A stretch of DNA of 64,000 bases from Lepisosteus oculatus (taxonomy: Eukaryota; Chordata; Actinopteri; Semionotiformes; Lepisosteidae): contig NC_090700.1 of assembly GCF_040954835.1 (NCBI RefSeq), positions 20,255,501 through 20,319,500 of the forward strand. Reading direction: 5' to 3'. The notes beneath the pieces were generated by a model that was not told the origin of the DNA, did not search any database, and saw only the letters and a program-made list of their open reading frames with translations. The position numbers were made by a program, and so were the translations under genes. Positions within the stretch are counted from its first letter, which is position 1, and every line of letters starts with the position of its first letter. Shown here in pieces: positions 10,291 to 21,873 of the stretch.

Positions 10291-13200
10291 GCCCTATTGG
10301 AATAGTGTCACATCAGGTTGAACTTACAGGAAAGGCAGTAAGTAAGGTTCCAAACATCAATGTCCAAAGTGGTATACTTAATGTTTCTAAAAACACACCA
10401 AGTGATAAGGTTCTTCTGATGCTCAGTCTAATTACGGTACTATGCTTAAAAGAGAATCTCTTCTGCACTGTTTTCCTTTCTAAGAGACATCTGGGTTCCT
10501 GACATTGCCTCAGCATAGCGGGGTTGTTCAGAACTAAAAATGTAAAATGTCTCTGTTTTATGATGTTGCAGATGAACACTGAAATGAAATGGTTTACTAG
10601 CAACCAAAAGAATAAAATGTTCTGAATAGGCCCTTCTATGATATCATTTTTCTTCTGTTCCTAAATATGATCTTATTTAACTGTTTACTACACCATACCT
10701 GGGTTTCTAAAACACCCTGATGGACCTGTACAGCTGCCAAGGTAACGAACAAACAACTCTGATAAGTTTGGTCTGTCCCCAGACTTTTCTGTTTAATGAT
10801 TTATTTTGTTCTTGTCAAATAACTTTCAATACGTAAATAATTACAGTTGAACAGACTGAAAGTCTGAATGAAATAACCCTTAATGCACATTTTGTATAGT
10901 GTCATTTGTTTAAAATCGTAATGCAGTATACAGAAAAAAAATACATCAAAGAAGATATAACCAATACCGCATGGATTTTTTATTTTTTTAACCCCATTCA
11001 CAACTTTTAACAGCCGAAAACCATTTGATCAATTAAACCATTAGTTTTATGAAAGGATTGACTAAGCTTAAGAAATTTAGAGAAACATTGCTGAAACAAA
11101 ACCCAGAGTGTCCCCAAAACCAAGAATGAGGTCTTGATGATGTTTTTTAAACAGTACAAGACCAAAAGAATTTCCAATAAATAACACAGAATTTGATGGT
11201 ACAAATGAAGCCAAAGAAAGTACAGATTTTCACAAACTTAACACAAAAGGCTAAGTAAGACACTGGAATGCATTTGAAATTGGAAACCCAAAAGCAAATT
11301 GAGTTGAAGCAAAAAAAAGTTCCGTTAGCCTCAATAATGGAAGAAGTTGCTACAAAACGTGAAGAGTGAGATTAGAGGTCTGTAATACCAACTCCTGGCC
11401 ATGGAAAGTGTTCATAAAAGCAGTCAATTACGGTAATAAACCTGTTCAAGCTCCAGATCCTCAAACGAACAGACACACGGAGAATCGCACAGGCCTTAAA
11501 AGCCCAGTGCTTCTTATTCACTGATCCTGTAGCCCTCCCAGGGGTGTCTCTTGTTCTCTTTGCTGCCTGTCAGTGGATAGTAGCTATTATACCTGTCAGT
11601 CGAACAGCAGGTAAATACGACCCGGGAGTCCTGCAAGCCCACACAGTAAATACTGAGATTTATTAAACCGACATAAAGGAAAAGCTGCCCAGCCAGATCG
11701 TGAGGCTAGTAATCCCCCTCCACACACACACTTGCCTCCGCAGCTAAAGAACAGTCAAGTTTCAGAGATGTGTCATACGCATGTTTTCTCAGTGGTTGTA
11801 GAGAAAGGAGGGTCTAAGTTCAAGAGCAACTGCGATAATTTCTATGATAATTTACAAACCATATTACAGTCTTTTTTTTTTTGTCTACAAAACAGAGCCA
11901 CTGATTCCTGATGAGAAGCACAATGCTTTGGTTCAAGGAGAGTGACACTAAGCCTTAAGAGCTACACAGAAATGTCCCAGTACAAAATTGCAGATAATAT
12001 ATGTGAACTGTCTTGGTATACAAGGACTGCACTATTACAAAAAGCAACAAACATTGATTAAACAGCTATTTCTTTTCCCTGTATTGCGCTTCAAAAGAAA
12101 CGCATCATTGCAACAAAATGTTTGCATTTCAGTTGTCTCCCTAGGGCTATCTCCAGAGAGAAAGTATCCAGCATCAAAAACATTTTACAACATATTCAAA
12201 AGTGCCTGAACAATGATTCTGAAGATACTGTTGTGGTCACACAAAAAAACAACAGCTGTTTAGTTGCATCTGAGAAATGGTAATTTAGTCCAATATGAGA
12301 AGTAATAATTAAATGGTTTTCATCCGGAATTGGAAATGTCACTGTTACACTATGTAAAACTTAGGTCCTGTTTATTAATACAAAGAAAGATTTCCTATGT
12401 TCTCCGACAATCACAATAGTTTTTATTAGAGACCTTATAGATAAACTTGTCCTGTTATTCAAAGTCTTGCTCTCTACTAATTTGAAAGCTTGTTTTTCTT
12501 GTTTTATTTGACAGTGTTAAATGTTAAAATGTTATTGCTCATAGTATTTGTTACTATAACAAGACACTGTGATATGGAAATTACCAGAGATTTGAACTGT
12601 GTTTCACATAAAGAAGTTCAATTAAACCCTGTGAGAACTACAATGCCATTCTTTCACTTGTACTTCCAATCTCCTTTAGGGGCGGTGTATCTCTCTTAAA
12701 TAAGTCAGAGATCACAGTGTCCTGGCAGCTCCCACTGGGTGGACATTGGAGTAAATCCTTGCTGATCCCATTCCAACTGCCTCTCTGGTGATACTTAACT
12801 AGGGGAAACCTGGTTGTATACTGACAAGCCCATCTCACATCTGCAATATCTGTGTTAAGAGGATCTACTGTATCTGAGTTCCAAACCAAAGTCTTGTATT
12901 GAATTCATCATTTGAACTAACCAGGCCCACACATTCATAGAATTTGAACTATTTAACTTAAATTCAGTTAACAGCTACCCTTAGCTATAATGTGCTGCTA
13001 CATCAATTTTTAAATGTAAAATGATACAAAGGTGACAAATCACCACCACCTGCTCCAAACAACCCAAAGCAGGTAAAACAGGCATCAATATTTGCCTGCT
13101 TGTTGGGTCTGGGGTTCAGACAAAAAAACTGCCTAGAAAAACACAGACTGCAACATTTCTTACTTGGCACTAGGGAAGAGTTCTGCCTGGCTTTGTCACA

Positions 13201-14579
13201 GAGCCCCAGACCTTCTGTTGTTTCCACTGAGACAGGGTACAGGTGTGGTCCTGGTAAAGGCCCCGAGCACAGCAAAACAATGACACGATCAATGGAAGGC
13301 AAAGTAAAACACCGCACTCCATTAACCAATACTGTACTCCTGCAATGGGTATGACAGAGATCATTACCATGGCAACCCAAGAAGACTGCAAGACAGCAAA
13401 AAGAAAAGGACCTCAGGCAGGAATTCTACTGCATTAATAATGACACTTTAAATTTTCATGGCACTACTGTCCAGTTACAAAAGACCAGCTTTTACTAAGA
13501 AAAACACATCGGAGCGTCAGTTGTAGTGGCCATTTAAGGGACACTGCAGTGCCGGGCAGGGGATACTAGTGGGGTACAAAGCAGGAAGAGATTTGTAACC
13601 CTGTGCTTGAACTACAAAAAGGTCAGCACAGCCATACTCGGAACCTGTAGGAAAGCCATGATGCGGCAGTAAAAAAAAAAGGATTTTGGCGATGACGGCT
13701 AATGTGACAGAGGGGGGGATTTTTCTCCAAAGAGGCATTTTAAAATATGAAGTTAGGCCTTTTGTAGACATGCTTGTGGGGAAAACAAAATTCACACTTG
13801 GGGTGAAACCCCCCTTTTGTTAAGCCCTTCATCCTGCAGTAGAGGACTGGCCTCAAAGAGCTCGTCTGTGGTCATGCCATTTAGAAGACTTGCTAGCCAG
13901 TGCTCCTCAGTGCTGCACTCCTGTGATGAACCCCATGACAGGAGCAGCAGGGAGAGCTGTGTGATCCTGCTCACCCCCAGAATGGCTTCTGCCTGAAGTA
14001 CTCACCCTCCTTTTGAACTTTTTAGCAAATATAAACTCAAGTGGGATGTGGCACATGTAGAATTCAGTGGGTTAAGACTTGAAATGATAAACCTTATTTG
14101 GCTATAAAAAAACAGTGCAAGTAAAGATAGAACTATGCCAACAGGGATAAGGAAGGCCCGCAGTGAACAAGGTGTATAAGAAGGAAAAACATACTCGAGG
14201 AGATAACTTTGCAATGACAAGAATCCAGACTGGCTGACAGGCACTATAAGGATAAACAAAGGCTTAGTCACTTGTTTCCACCTCAGCAAGACCCACTTGA
14301 AATCCCACGTGGTTTCACAACAATGTTTACACCTCCTCCCTGCTGTGCACAGAAGACCATAATGTTCCACAGGCACAGTTCCTTGCATCAGCAGAAGAAT
14401 TTCAAATTAGCTTTGAACTGATTTTCATTTCTTCTCTGTATGAGTCTAACAGTCACATTCACGCCCCCTCCCTTTTGACACATCAAAAGTACTATCATTC
14501 CCATAATGCAACTGCAGTCACGCTGGCATCTAAAGATTCCTGCAGAGTCGCCAAACTCACCTTACAGTTTTGAAAGTCT

Positions 14580-14870
14580 GAGACTGGCCAAGTCAATCTC
14601 CTGATTTTAATCCAATCGGGCATGCATTTCACTTGCTGAAAAGGAGACTGAAGTCAGAAATCCCTCAGAACAAACAGCAACTAAAAATGGATGCAGCAAA
14701 GGCTTGGGAAAGCATCTCAAAAGAGCAAGCCAAGTGTTTGGTGATGTTAGTGGGTTGCAGACTTCATGCAGTTATTTTGTGCATAAAGGACTTGCAACCA
14801 AAGTTTTATACTACTTTGATATACTTGACTGCTCACCCAAAAGGGGTGATGGAATACAAAAAGTGCTATT
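14580..14870 (+). pseudogene. Tc1-like transposase C-terminal relic
   Basis: An open frame encodes PSQSPDFNPIGHAFH, then LLKRRLKSEIPQNKQQLK, then a tail with AWESIS, LV.L.G.RL.AVI and K.L.PKFY. This is the end of a Tc1-family DDE transposase. The third catalytic residue, E in NPIE, is G here (NPIG), so the enzyme would be dead. The frame stays open for about 90 codons but lacks a start, the N-terminal HTH domain and the first two catalytic residues. No terminal inverted repeats were found. Confidence 0.75.
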
Positions 14871-16933
14871 ATTTTTAAACATTTAATGCATGTATGCACA
14901 GAAATATCCAGACATTAAAGATTACATTTTGCCTCATATTCACCTTTTAATCTTAAATACATATTGCTTGAATATACTGTGAAAAATAGCAAACTGAATT
15001 CACTATTGTTATGGGGAACAATGCATTTCCAGAGCACACAATCTTTCAACACTGCATAATATTTAAACCTTTAACTTAAATCATGTGCGCACCCCATTTT
15101 AAGTTGCCCTGGTACAGAGCATTTCACACATACATTGTGGATGAAATAAGGAACTCGACAATTCCCTCCACAAAAATCCCCGCACGTATGTTGCTTTTCA
15201 AGGCACCAAATGCCAGCAACGTAGGCGGGTTCATGGATTTTCCTTCAGAAATGAAAAAAAATAGTGAAGAGCAAAACTGAACATTAAAAAATTCTTCATG
15301 TACACACTGCTGTTACACTTGACTTAGATTGTGAATCACCCCAACATTAAACATTTAAATTGAGCTCTTACCACCACATAATACATCTCAAATCCAACTA
15401 GTGGATTAAGGTGTAGCCTCTTAACTTTAAAAGCATGAACAGTGCGTGGGGGAAAAAATACCTTCCCTGAAGCAGCAAATTATTTTGTTGGTTTTGACAA
15501 GACCACAAATCGATAGCAGTTAGTAATGTTATCTAATTCTATTTATTCATTTTTAAAGTGTATAGGTACATTAAACATATATACTCATGTCTATACATAT
15601 TCCAAGCTAAATATATTATTGTTTATGAGTAGTTTAATTATTTAGGAATGTAACCTGGACTTATAACAGAACCCACTTTATTCATTTAGCCACACCCCGT
15701 AACTTGTGGTCCCTAACCTGACTTTATTGCATTAATTCCTATGGGAAGAGCCTCCCCCCCACACACACTTTGAAGGCGCATAGGCAACGTTTACACTCTT
15801 ATGGTCCTGAACTCTCTGTATTTCTCTTTTGGGAACAATGACCTGTTATACATTGTTAAGCTATACATCTCAACTTTCTGGCCCCCAACCAAGACGTATA
15901 ATGGACTGTCTGTATGCACAGTTCCATATGTCACAGAAAAGGAGAAAATTTGGCCAGTGCACTAGTGCTTGAAGTCTTTACAACCACACTCCATGAGGAT
16001 GACAAAGTGACATATTAATAGACTTATTCATTTTAATAGCTGTGTACAGTACTTGTGATGATGATCACGATCGATACCTGTCCTCAATTAATATGATGCA
16101 TGATTGAGACACAGGACTGTCATCTCTGGGACCAACTTCAAAAGAGCCAGTCCCCCTACTGCATGGCTTCTGGAGTATAAGATGTTAAAATTATGGCAAA
16201 AAACAATGCAGTTCTTTACAGAATATACTTATAACCTTTGAAAAAAAATCAGAGAGAGCTTGCTAGCAGTGACGTCTTTATTTACTTGTTTTGACGCTTT
16301 TCAGTGCGCTTGAATGAAAATTAACATCAAGGCTGCCCTCCTTTTAAAAAAAAACCTGAGTGGAAGCTATTCTTTCCCTGGTGTGGTTTTTTGTAGCCTG
16401 TGCTTGAAATGCTATAAGCACGTCAAACCCAGTCTATTTGTGCTCTTACGTCAGCAATGACCCTAGAGTGGGATTTTAATGAATAGGAGACTCTTATTTT
16501 TACTCAGCCTACATCGTGAATACATACTGTCCTATGTTAAACTGCAGAATCACACAATCTCAGGGCTGTGCTCTTGTATTGGAGATTGGTTGCTTTTGAA
16601 GATAAACCTCTTTATTCTTTCTCTTGTAGATTCAAGTATCTCTGTTCAGAAGTAATGATGATGGGATGAGTATGGAGATTATTTTCTTTTTATTGACTTA
16701 ACTTTTAATAGACTTTCACCCTCAGCAGCTTCATTGCCAGACTGCAGAAAGCTATTAAGTGTTAATGGTTTCTCCCTGTAGTTTTAATAAATCCTCTACA
16801 GATGGGGACAGAAGTGAAAAGCCACCCATCAGGCTTAAACAAGATCTACATTCACCAAAAAACATCATGAAGCCCACAATGATATATTTTACTCACTCTC
16901 TTCAATACTTCTTCATCAATTTCCAAGCATGTC

Positions 16934-17079
16934 GTCATATACTTTAAAAAAAAACTGTTTCAGGTTATTTTATAGAAACACAGATGCAACAGCCTTGAGA
17001 AAACCTGTCATATACTTTAAAAAAAAACTGTTTCAGGTTATTTTATAGAAACACAGATGCAACAGCCTTGAGAAAACCT
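16934..17079. repeat. Perfect 73-bp tandem duplication, two copies
   Basis: Copy 1 spans 16934-17006 and copy 2 spans 17007-17079. They read identically, including a run of nine A bases. No known element boundary coincides with the unit. Identity in otherwise decayed intronic DNA means the duplication is very recent or an assembly artefact. Confidence 0.95.
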
Positions 17080-18444
17080 GTACATTAATGAGACTATTGT
17101 TCTAGCTTGACCAGGGGTAAAGCCCTCATGTTTGCGGTTAGTGCTCCAACTTTATTTAAGGCTTTCATCAGCTCTTTACTTATGAGAATCTGATGAAAGA
17201 ATGTACTAATTTCATTATATTAGTGATGTACAAAGGTAAAATTCATCTGTGTAAAATTGGGGATGTCCATTTCTAGACCTGTAGGGCTGCTGTTTGTACA
17301 GTTTTACTATCCAGCTCTCCTCTTAAGTCCGTAACTGATCTAATTATCACCTTAAATGGAACAGTTTAAAAAAGCTGTGGATCTTACATGTGGAAATATA
17401 AGATACCAAGAATGTTCATTAGTAAGTTAAATGAGAAATTTTGCAAGAAACAGTGCCAGATAACAGAGAGCTCCAGTACTAATGTGCAGAAGGTGTGAGT
17501 GAAGTCATTTGGAAGATAATTCACAGCCCCGTAACTCTGCTCTGTCATCTCCACACCATACATTGTGTATAAAGCACATTCCTGCTTATCTGCCGAACAC
17601 CATAAGGCTAAGTGATGGATTAACATCTAGATCTGCCTGACTGTGACCCTGGGTTGCTGGCCCTTTAATGGTTAAGCAGTGGGTTGGCTGGGGCACATGG
17701 TGGTCTCATGGTTATGTTATGTTACAGCTATGAGAGATCCTGTACAGCAGAGGAGGGTATAGAGGTCGGACCCATCTGGACTGGTACTGGAGGGTCAGCA
17801 ATCAAGAATCCAAAGATAACAACCTACTAACAAGGAACTGACAAGGAAGGGAAATGCTATACAACCAATCACCAACCATGAATACGGGACTTAAAAAGCT
17901 GCACGACAATGAAACTCTCTCACTTAAAATCTGGCAAATTCACAAGCTATTCCAACCACGTGACTGCGACAATTGTTGTCCAAGCTTGAAAATGAACTTT
18001 AGTAAAAAAAAAACACCAGGCTTAGAAGTGAGCTCATACTGTATGTAAACAGAATTTCTCCGCAAGAAGAGAAATCTTGAAACTAGCTAGCCAATTGTAA
18101 GTTTACCTGATCAGTGAAATTTTAACAGTTGGGCTTTTGGTGACAATCCTGAATATTTATGTATATTCAGAAGTAGCAGATACAACTTGGATGTGTGAAC
18201 TGAGTTTCTCCCCCACTTCAGTCTCACCTGCACACAAACCTGAAACACAGTGCAAAAACCTTTGGAAAGCTACCAAACCTTAGTGGAATTCTTTCTATTG
18301 TTAAGGAGGCATCTTCAGTGTCAGGCTAAGAGAAACTTAGCAACTGACATTGTCACACAGGTTTTCTAGCCCCACCCAACCCTATAGTTGAATCGGTCTC
18401 CCCCACCCTCTGCACCTCCTCACCATCTGAGTGTTTCTTGTTAC
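17080..18444. other. Start of intron 2 of gene 1; nothing recognised
   Basis: The block at 17.64-17.87 kb is GC-richer but matches no family I know. No further exon of gene 1 was found. Confidence 0.45.
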
Positions 18445-18589
18445 CTGCTGAGCTCCATCTCCATTGACCATGGAGGGTGGCGGAGGGGGGGCCAGGAGGG
18501 ACAGGTCACCGCTGATCCGAGGGCTGGGCTCCAAAGGAGGAGTGTGGTCAGCCATGGCCTCCAACGCTAACACGGGTCTCCTTCAGCTC
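18445..18589 (-). CDS. Exon 2 of gene 1 with start codon (37 codons)
   Basis: The exon is bounded on the minus strand by an acceptor (TGTTCTTGTTCTAG|GAGCTG) at 18589 and a donor (CTCAGCAG|GTAACAAG) at 18445. Translation starts at 18555 in a perfect Kozak context (GCCATGG) and runs 37 codons to the donor, ending in phase 0. The peptide begins MADHTPPLEPSPRISGD, contains a run of five prolines and ends ...VNGDGAQQ. It looks like a disordered, proline-rich N-terminus. The 34 bases before the ATG are 5' UTR. GC content is clearly higher than in the flanks. The protein family was not recognised, and the following exons are not found in the window with confidence. Confidence 0.75.
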
Positions 18590-18799
18590 CTAGAACAAGA
18601 ACACAGCACTCATGGGCACAATGCACATTCAGTCTGAAGATGGTATAGACTGCCCACCCAAAAAAACTAGCAAGGAAGAAAGTGTAATGCTATTTAGATT
18701 ATAATATAACATCTTATTTTAACCAATATATTATTGAATCCATAAACACTTATTTTATGATACTTTTTATTCTAACATAATGTAATGCATTACACCAGC

Positions 18800-19395
18800 T
18801 TCAATTTGATTGGCAAGCGGCAACAATGTTTTTTAATAGCAACTTGCCACAAAAAAAATCACAACAACACAACTTAATGTACTCCACGTCTTGCTTTGCT
18901 TGGAGTAACATTCTGTAGGAGACATTGCTGTAATGTTCTTTTCTGTGTCCCTGGATGCCTGCCTCCTGCAACATGAGCATTAACTTCTTATAGTGAACTT
19001 TATCAAAAGCCTTCTGAAAATCTAAATACACCATATCATATGCCCTGTGCGTTTCCATTACTACTGCTGCTTGTGTTAAAAAAACTCCAACAAGCTGGTA
19101 AGGCTTGGATTTACCTTTTTTAAATCCATGCTATTTCCTAGAATATTATTTCCAGATAGGTGATCCTCTAGTTCTAAGAATTGTTTCCATTATCTTGCAT
19201 GAAACAGAAGTCAGACTTATCGGTTCAATTTTCTCAGCCTTTTATAGATAGAAACTACACTGGCAATTCTTCAGTCCCCGAGTACTACCTTTGTCTTAAC
19301 TGTTGGAAGAGATGCAACAAAGGTTCTGATTAACATTAACAAAACACCTGAATAATTTTTCTCAAGTACAATTGCTAAAACACAGGCCTTGGCAT
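18800..19395 (-). pseudogene. CR1/jockey-like LINE reverse transcriptase, fragment
   Basis: The minus-strand frame encodes MVYLDFQKAFDKVHYKKL around 19040-18985. This is RT motif A (YLDFQKAFDKVPH) with the catalytic D retained. Upstream (higher coordinates) broken frames hold QHGFKKGKSKPYQL-type and CKIMETI-type RT N-terminal sequence. Frames are interrupted and the YADD box is absent. It abuts a plus-strand LINE 3' end, so two copies lie tail to tail or were rearranged. Confidence 0.65.
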
Positions 19396-19399
19396 TTAT

Positions 19400-19800
19400 T
19401 AATCTTTATTGTGCTCTGAATTAGTCCAGAACACAGCAAATACATTTTGAGGGGACAGAACCTTTTTAGTTTTGAACAGAGAAGATGATACTATAAAAGA
19501 ATTCAAAATACTCAAAGGTACTGACCAAGCCTGGACTTCTTCAGAACAAACAATGAAACATGAACCACAGGATTCCAAGTCGAACCTACATGGAAGACCA
19601 TTTAAAAACAAGAACAAGAGGCACTTCTTTACACAAGGGAGTGTGGCAGTATAGAACAAGCTATGCAGTCATGCTGATAAATACAATACCCTCACTTATT
19701 TCAAGAAACAGCTGGATGAGATCCTTGGATCAATTAGCTTCTATCAAAGGGGCAGATGAATCAAACTGACTCCTCTCATTGGTAACGTTTCTGATGTTCT
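19400..19800 (+). mobile_element. CR1/jockey-like LINE 3' end
   Basis: The sequence contains 'gaacctttttagttttgaacagagaag', then 'caaaatactcaaagg', then 'tggaagaccatttaaaa...ggcacttctttacacaagg', and ends 'actcctctcattggtaacgtttct'. In broken frame this gives FKILKGTDQ...RHFFTQGSVAV, the C-terminus of a LINE ORF2. It is 5' truncated and decayed. Confidence 0.65.
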
Positions 19801-20623
19801 CATCTTACCACTGAGGACTAAGTCAGGGCCAACAGCTCAGCCCAGGGTACGCTCAAATCACTACGGTCAAGACAGTGAGGCATGTTAACCTACCTAACAA
19901 TCTCCATGCATCACAACAACTGTTCTTATGCTGGAAAAGCTCACCTGAACCCGACCAAGTACTGCTTAGTATGCTATTTACTGGCTCCACACTTACAGCT
20001 GGTAAATGTTATGGATTCATTGTTTTAAAAAAAAAATCTTGCCACAATGTTGGAGAGTGGATAAAGATTAAGAATGTCTTCAAAAGATAAAAAGAAATAC
20101 AAAAAAAGTTGTTAATTTCTTTCCTATCTGCACACCAATGTCTCGAGCTACCATTCAACATTTGATGACCTGCACCGACACTTAACATACAACTATCTTG
20201 GCATGTCAGCTTGGCATCAAATCTAATGTTTCAGGTCAACTATGGACATATGTCAGATCATTTAGCACGTACGTTTTATTCTTGTTCATGCATGAGTGAG
20301 GTATTTTCTGCCCCAGCCATAAATGACTAGAGATATTCTGATTGCCATTGTGTTGTGTATGAATACTAGGGGTTTTAATTTTGGCCTTTTATTTTACCAG
20401 GTCAATCTACCCATTTAGTATGTATCTTTTAAAACTGCACTTCAAAGTTGCTCATTGTTAATTACTGCCCTCTAGCAGACTACATATAATGCACTACAGT
20501 TACCAATCATGCTTCAAGAGACGAAAGAAGCTCTTGGTATGTTAACAGTATAACCCTAGGTATTTTAGTAATAAAAAACGAGAACATGCAGCTGGTACTT
20601 AAGTTGCATATGTCTAAACACCC

Positions 20624-20912
20624 GTCCATTTTCTAATCCGCTCATTGAGTATAGGGTCAGGGGCTGGAGCGTAACCGGGCAAGAAAAGGGTGCAAAACAG
20701 GATACAGGATATGAGATGCCAGTCTACTGCAAAGCACATAGAAACACAAATACACTCCCACTAGAGTCTATTTACATAAGTCACCTAACCTTTCCAGCAT
20801 GACTTGGGACTGCAGGAGGAAACTGGAGCACCCAGAAGAAACCCATGTGAATATGGGAAGAACATACACAGCATCTCAGGAATTGAACCCAGGGCCCCAG
20901 TGCTGGGAGGGG
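20624..20912 (-). repeat. tRNA-headed fish SINE
   Basis: This near full-length minus-strand copy runs from 'gtccattttctaatccgctc' through 'atgccagtctactgca' and 'gggactgcaggaggaaactggagcaccc' to 'aattgaacccagggcccc'. The last part is the inverse of the B-box region (GGTTCAATT). Divergence is moderate. Confidence 0.75.
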
Positions 20913-21461
20913 ATGTCAAAGTTCAGCGATTTAACACTTCACAAAATAGGAAGAAGAAATAAAATATGCAACTCATCAAGACGTGAGGATACTAATGAAT
21001 ATTGCTCTTCACTTTCAGACTATATTTGGTGGTCCACGCAGAGATTTACTTAAATGAGCAACTGACACTTGACATTATTTCAACATTAGAATTGCAGAGT
21101 AAACCTATCCTAAATAATGCAACACTACTGAAGTCATATCGTTCTGTCTTTATCGGTTAGGCAACAACTCAGGACTGCAGGAGGATGCATGTGGTGATGT
21201 ACTGTGAGCTGCTCCTGGAAGCAGATGTTTTACCAAGAAACCGTATGTCTCTCCCAGCCACCCACTGCCTCAGCAGAGGTAATAACGCTTAAATGTGTCT
21301 CTCTCTGAAAAACAATCATTACACTAAAGAGAAGACAAATTTTGTTGAACATCTAATCCATATGTCCTATTTGTGTGGCAAGGAACTACAGCAAATTGAT
21401 TGGTGCCATTAAGAACTGTGTCAGGAGAGGACAGCGTGCAAAACACAGCATTTTAGTTCAT

Positions 21462-21479
21462 CTAATTGCTATCAATTAG
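21462..21479. promoter_or_regulatory. Inverted homeodomain half-sites
   Basis: CTAATTG and CAATTAG are exact inverted copies separated by CTAT. TAATTG is a core homeodomain motif, so the pair could bind a dimer. In AT-rich DNA such palindromes also arise by chance. Confidence 0.25.
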
Positions 21480-21651
21480 TTACAGACCAAATTGCGAGCT
21501 TCAAACAACGGAGAAACAAAAAAAAACACTTGAGTATAAGTGTTTATTCCCTTTTTTTCTTTCAATAATAACTTAAAATGCAAATCTCATGAATACTATA
21601 CATAAGTAATAAAAAAAAGACTTTTTAGCAATGCCACCTAATTAAACAATT

Positions 21652-21873
21652 TTCTAATTGCTTTATCCAATACTGGGTAGCAGGGGAGCCTGAATCTATC
21701 CTGGCAAGCAATGGACAATTAACCTACCAGTATGTCTTTGGACTGTGGGAGGAATCCGAAAACCCATGTGAACATGGAGATAACATACAAACTCCACACA
21801 GATAGCACCCCAGGAGTTGAACCCATGTTACAGCTGCAAGGCAGCAACACTATCCACTGCACCACCATACCAC
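21652..21873 (-). repeat. tRNA-headed SINE with internal deletion
   Basis: The copy keeps the 3' end (inverse of GGATAAAGCAATTAG), jumps from 'ctggcaagcaatgg' straight to 'acaattaacctaccagtatgtc', and keeps the tRNA-like head (inverse of 'ggtggtgcagtgg' at 21855-21873). About 80 central bases are missing. Confidence 0.7.

Larger units (their letters stand above)
6416..16933. other. Mostly featureless intronic DNA
   Basis: Apart from the hairpin (7.7 kb), the CRE palindrome (8.5 kb) and two Tc1 relics (10.1 and 14.6 kb), no gene, known repeat or CpG-rich patch was recognised. Minus frames at 13.0-14.4 kb have no family signature. Confidence 0.45.

Noticed and set aside
10170-10502. A 110-codon plus-strand open frame
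   Set aside because: No recognisable domain, and the opposite strand carries a Tc1/mariner-like motif. The frame is likely a shadow or chance.
13003-13380. A 125-codon minus-strand open frame
   Set aside because: Cysteine-rich chance-like composition, overlapping open frames on the other strand, and no flanking splice or promoter logic.
14002-14388. A 128-codon minus-strand frame with a hydrophobic middle
   Set aside because: No start context or family motif. Hydrophobic runs are common in T-rich DNA.
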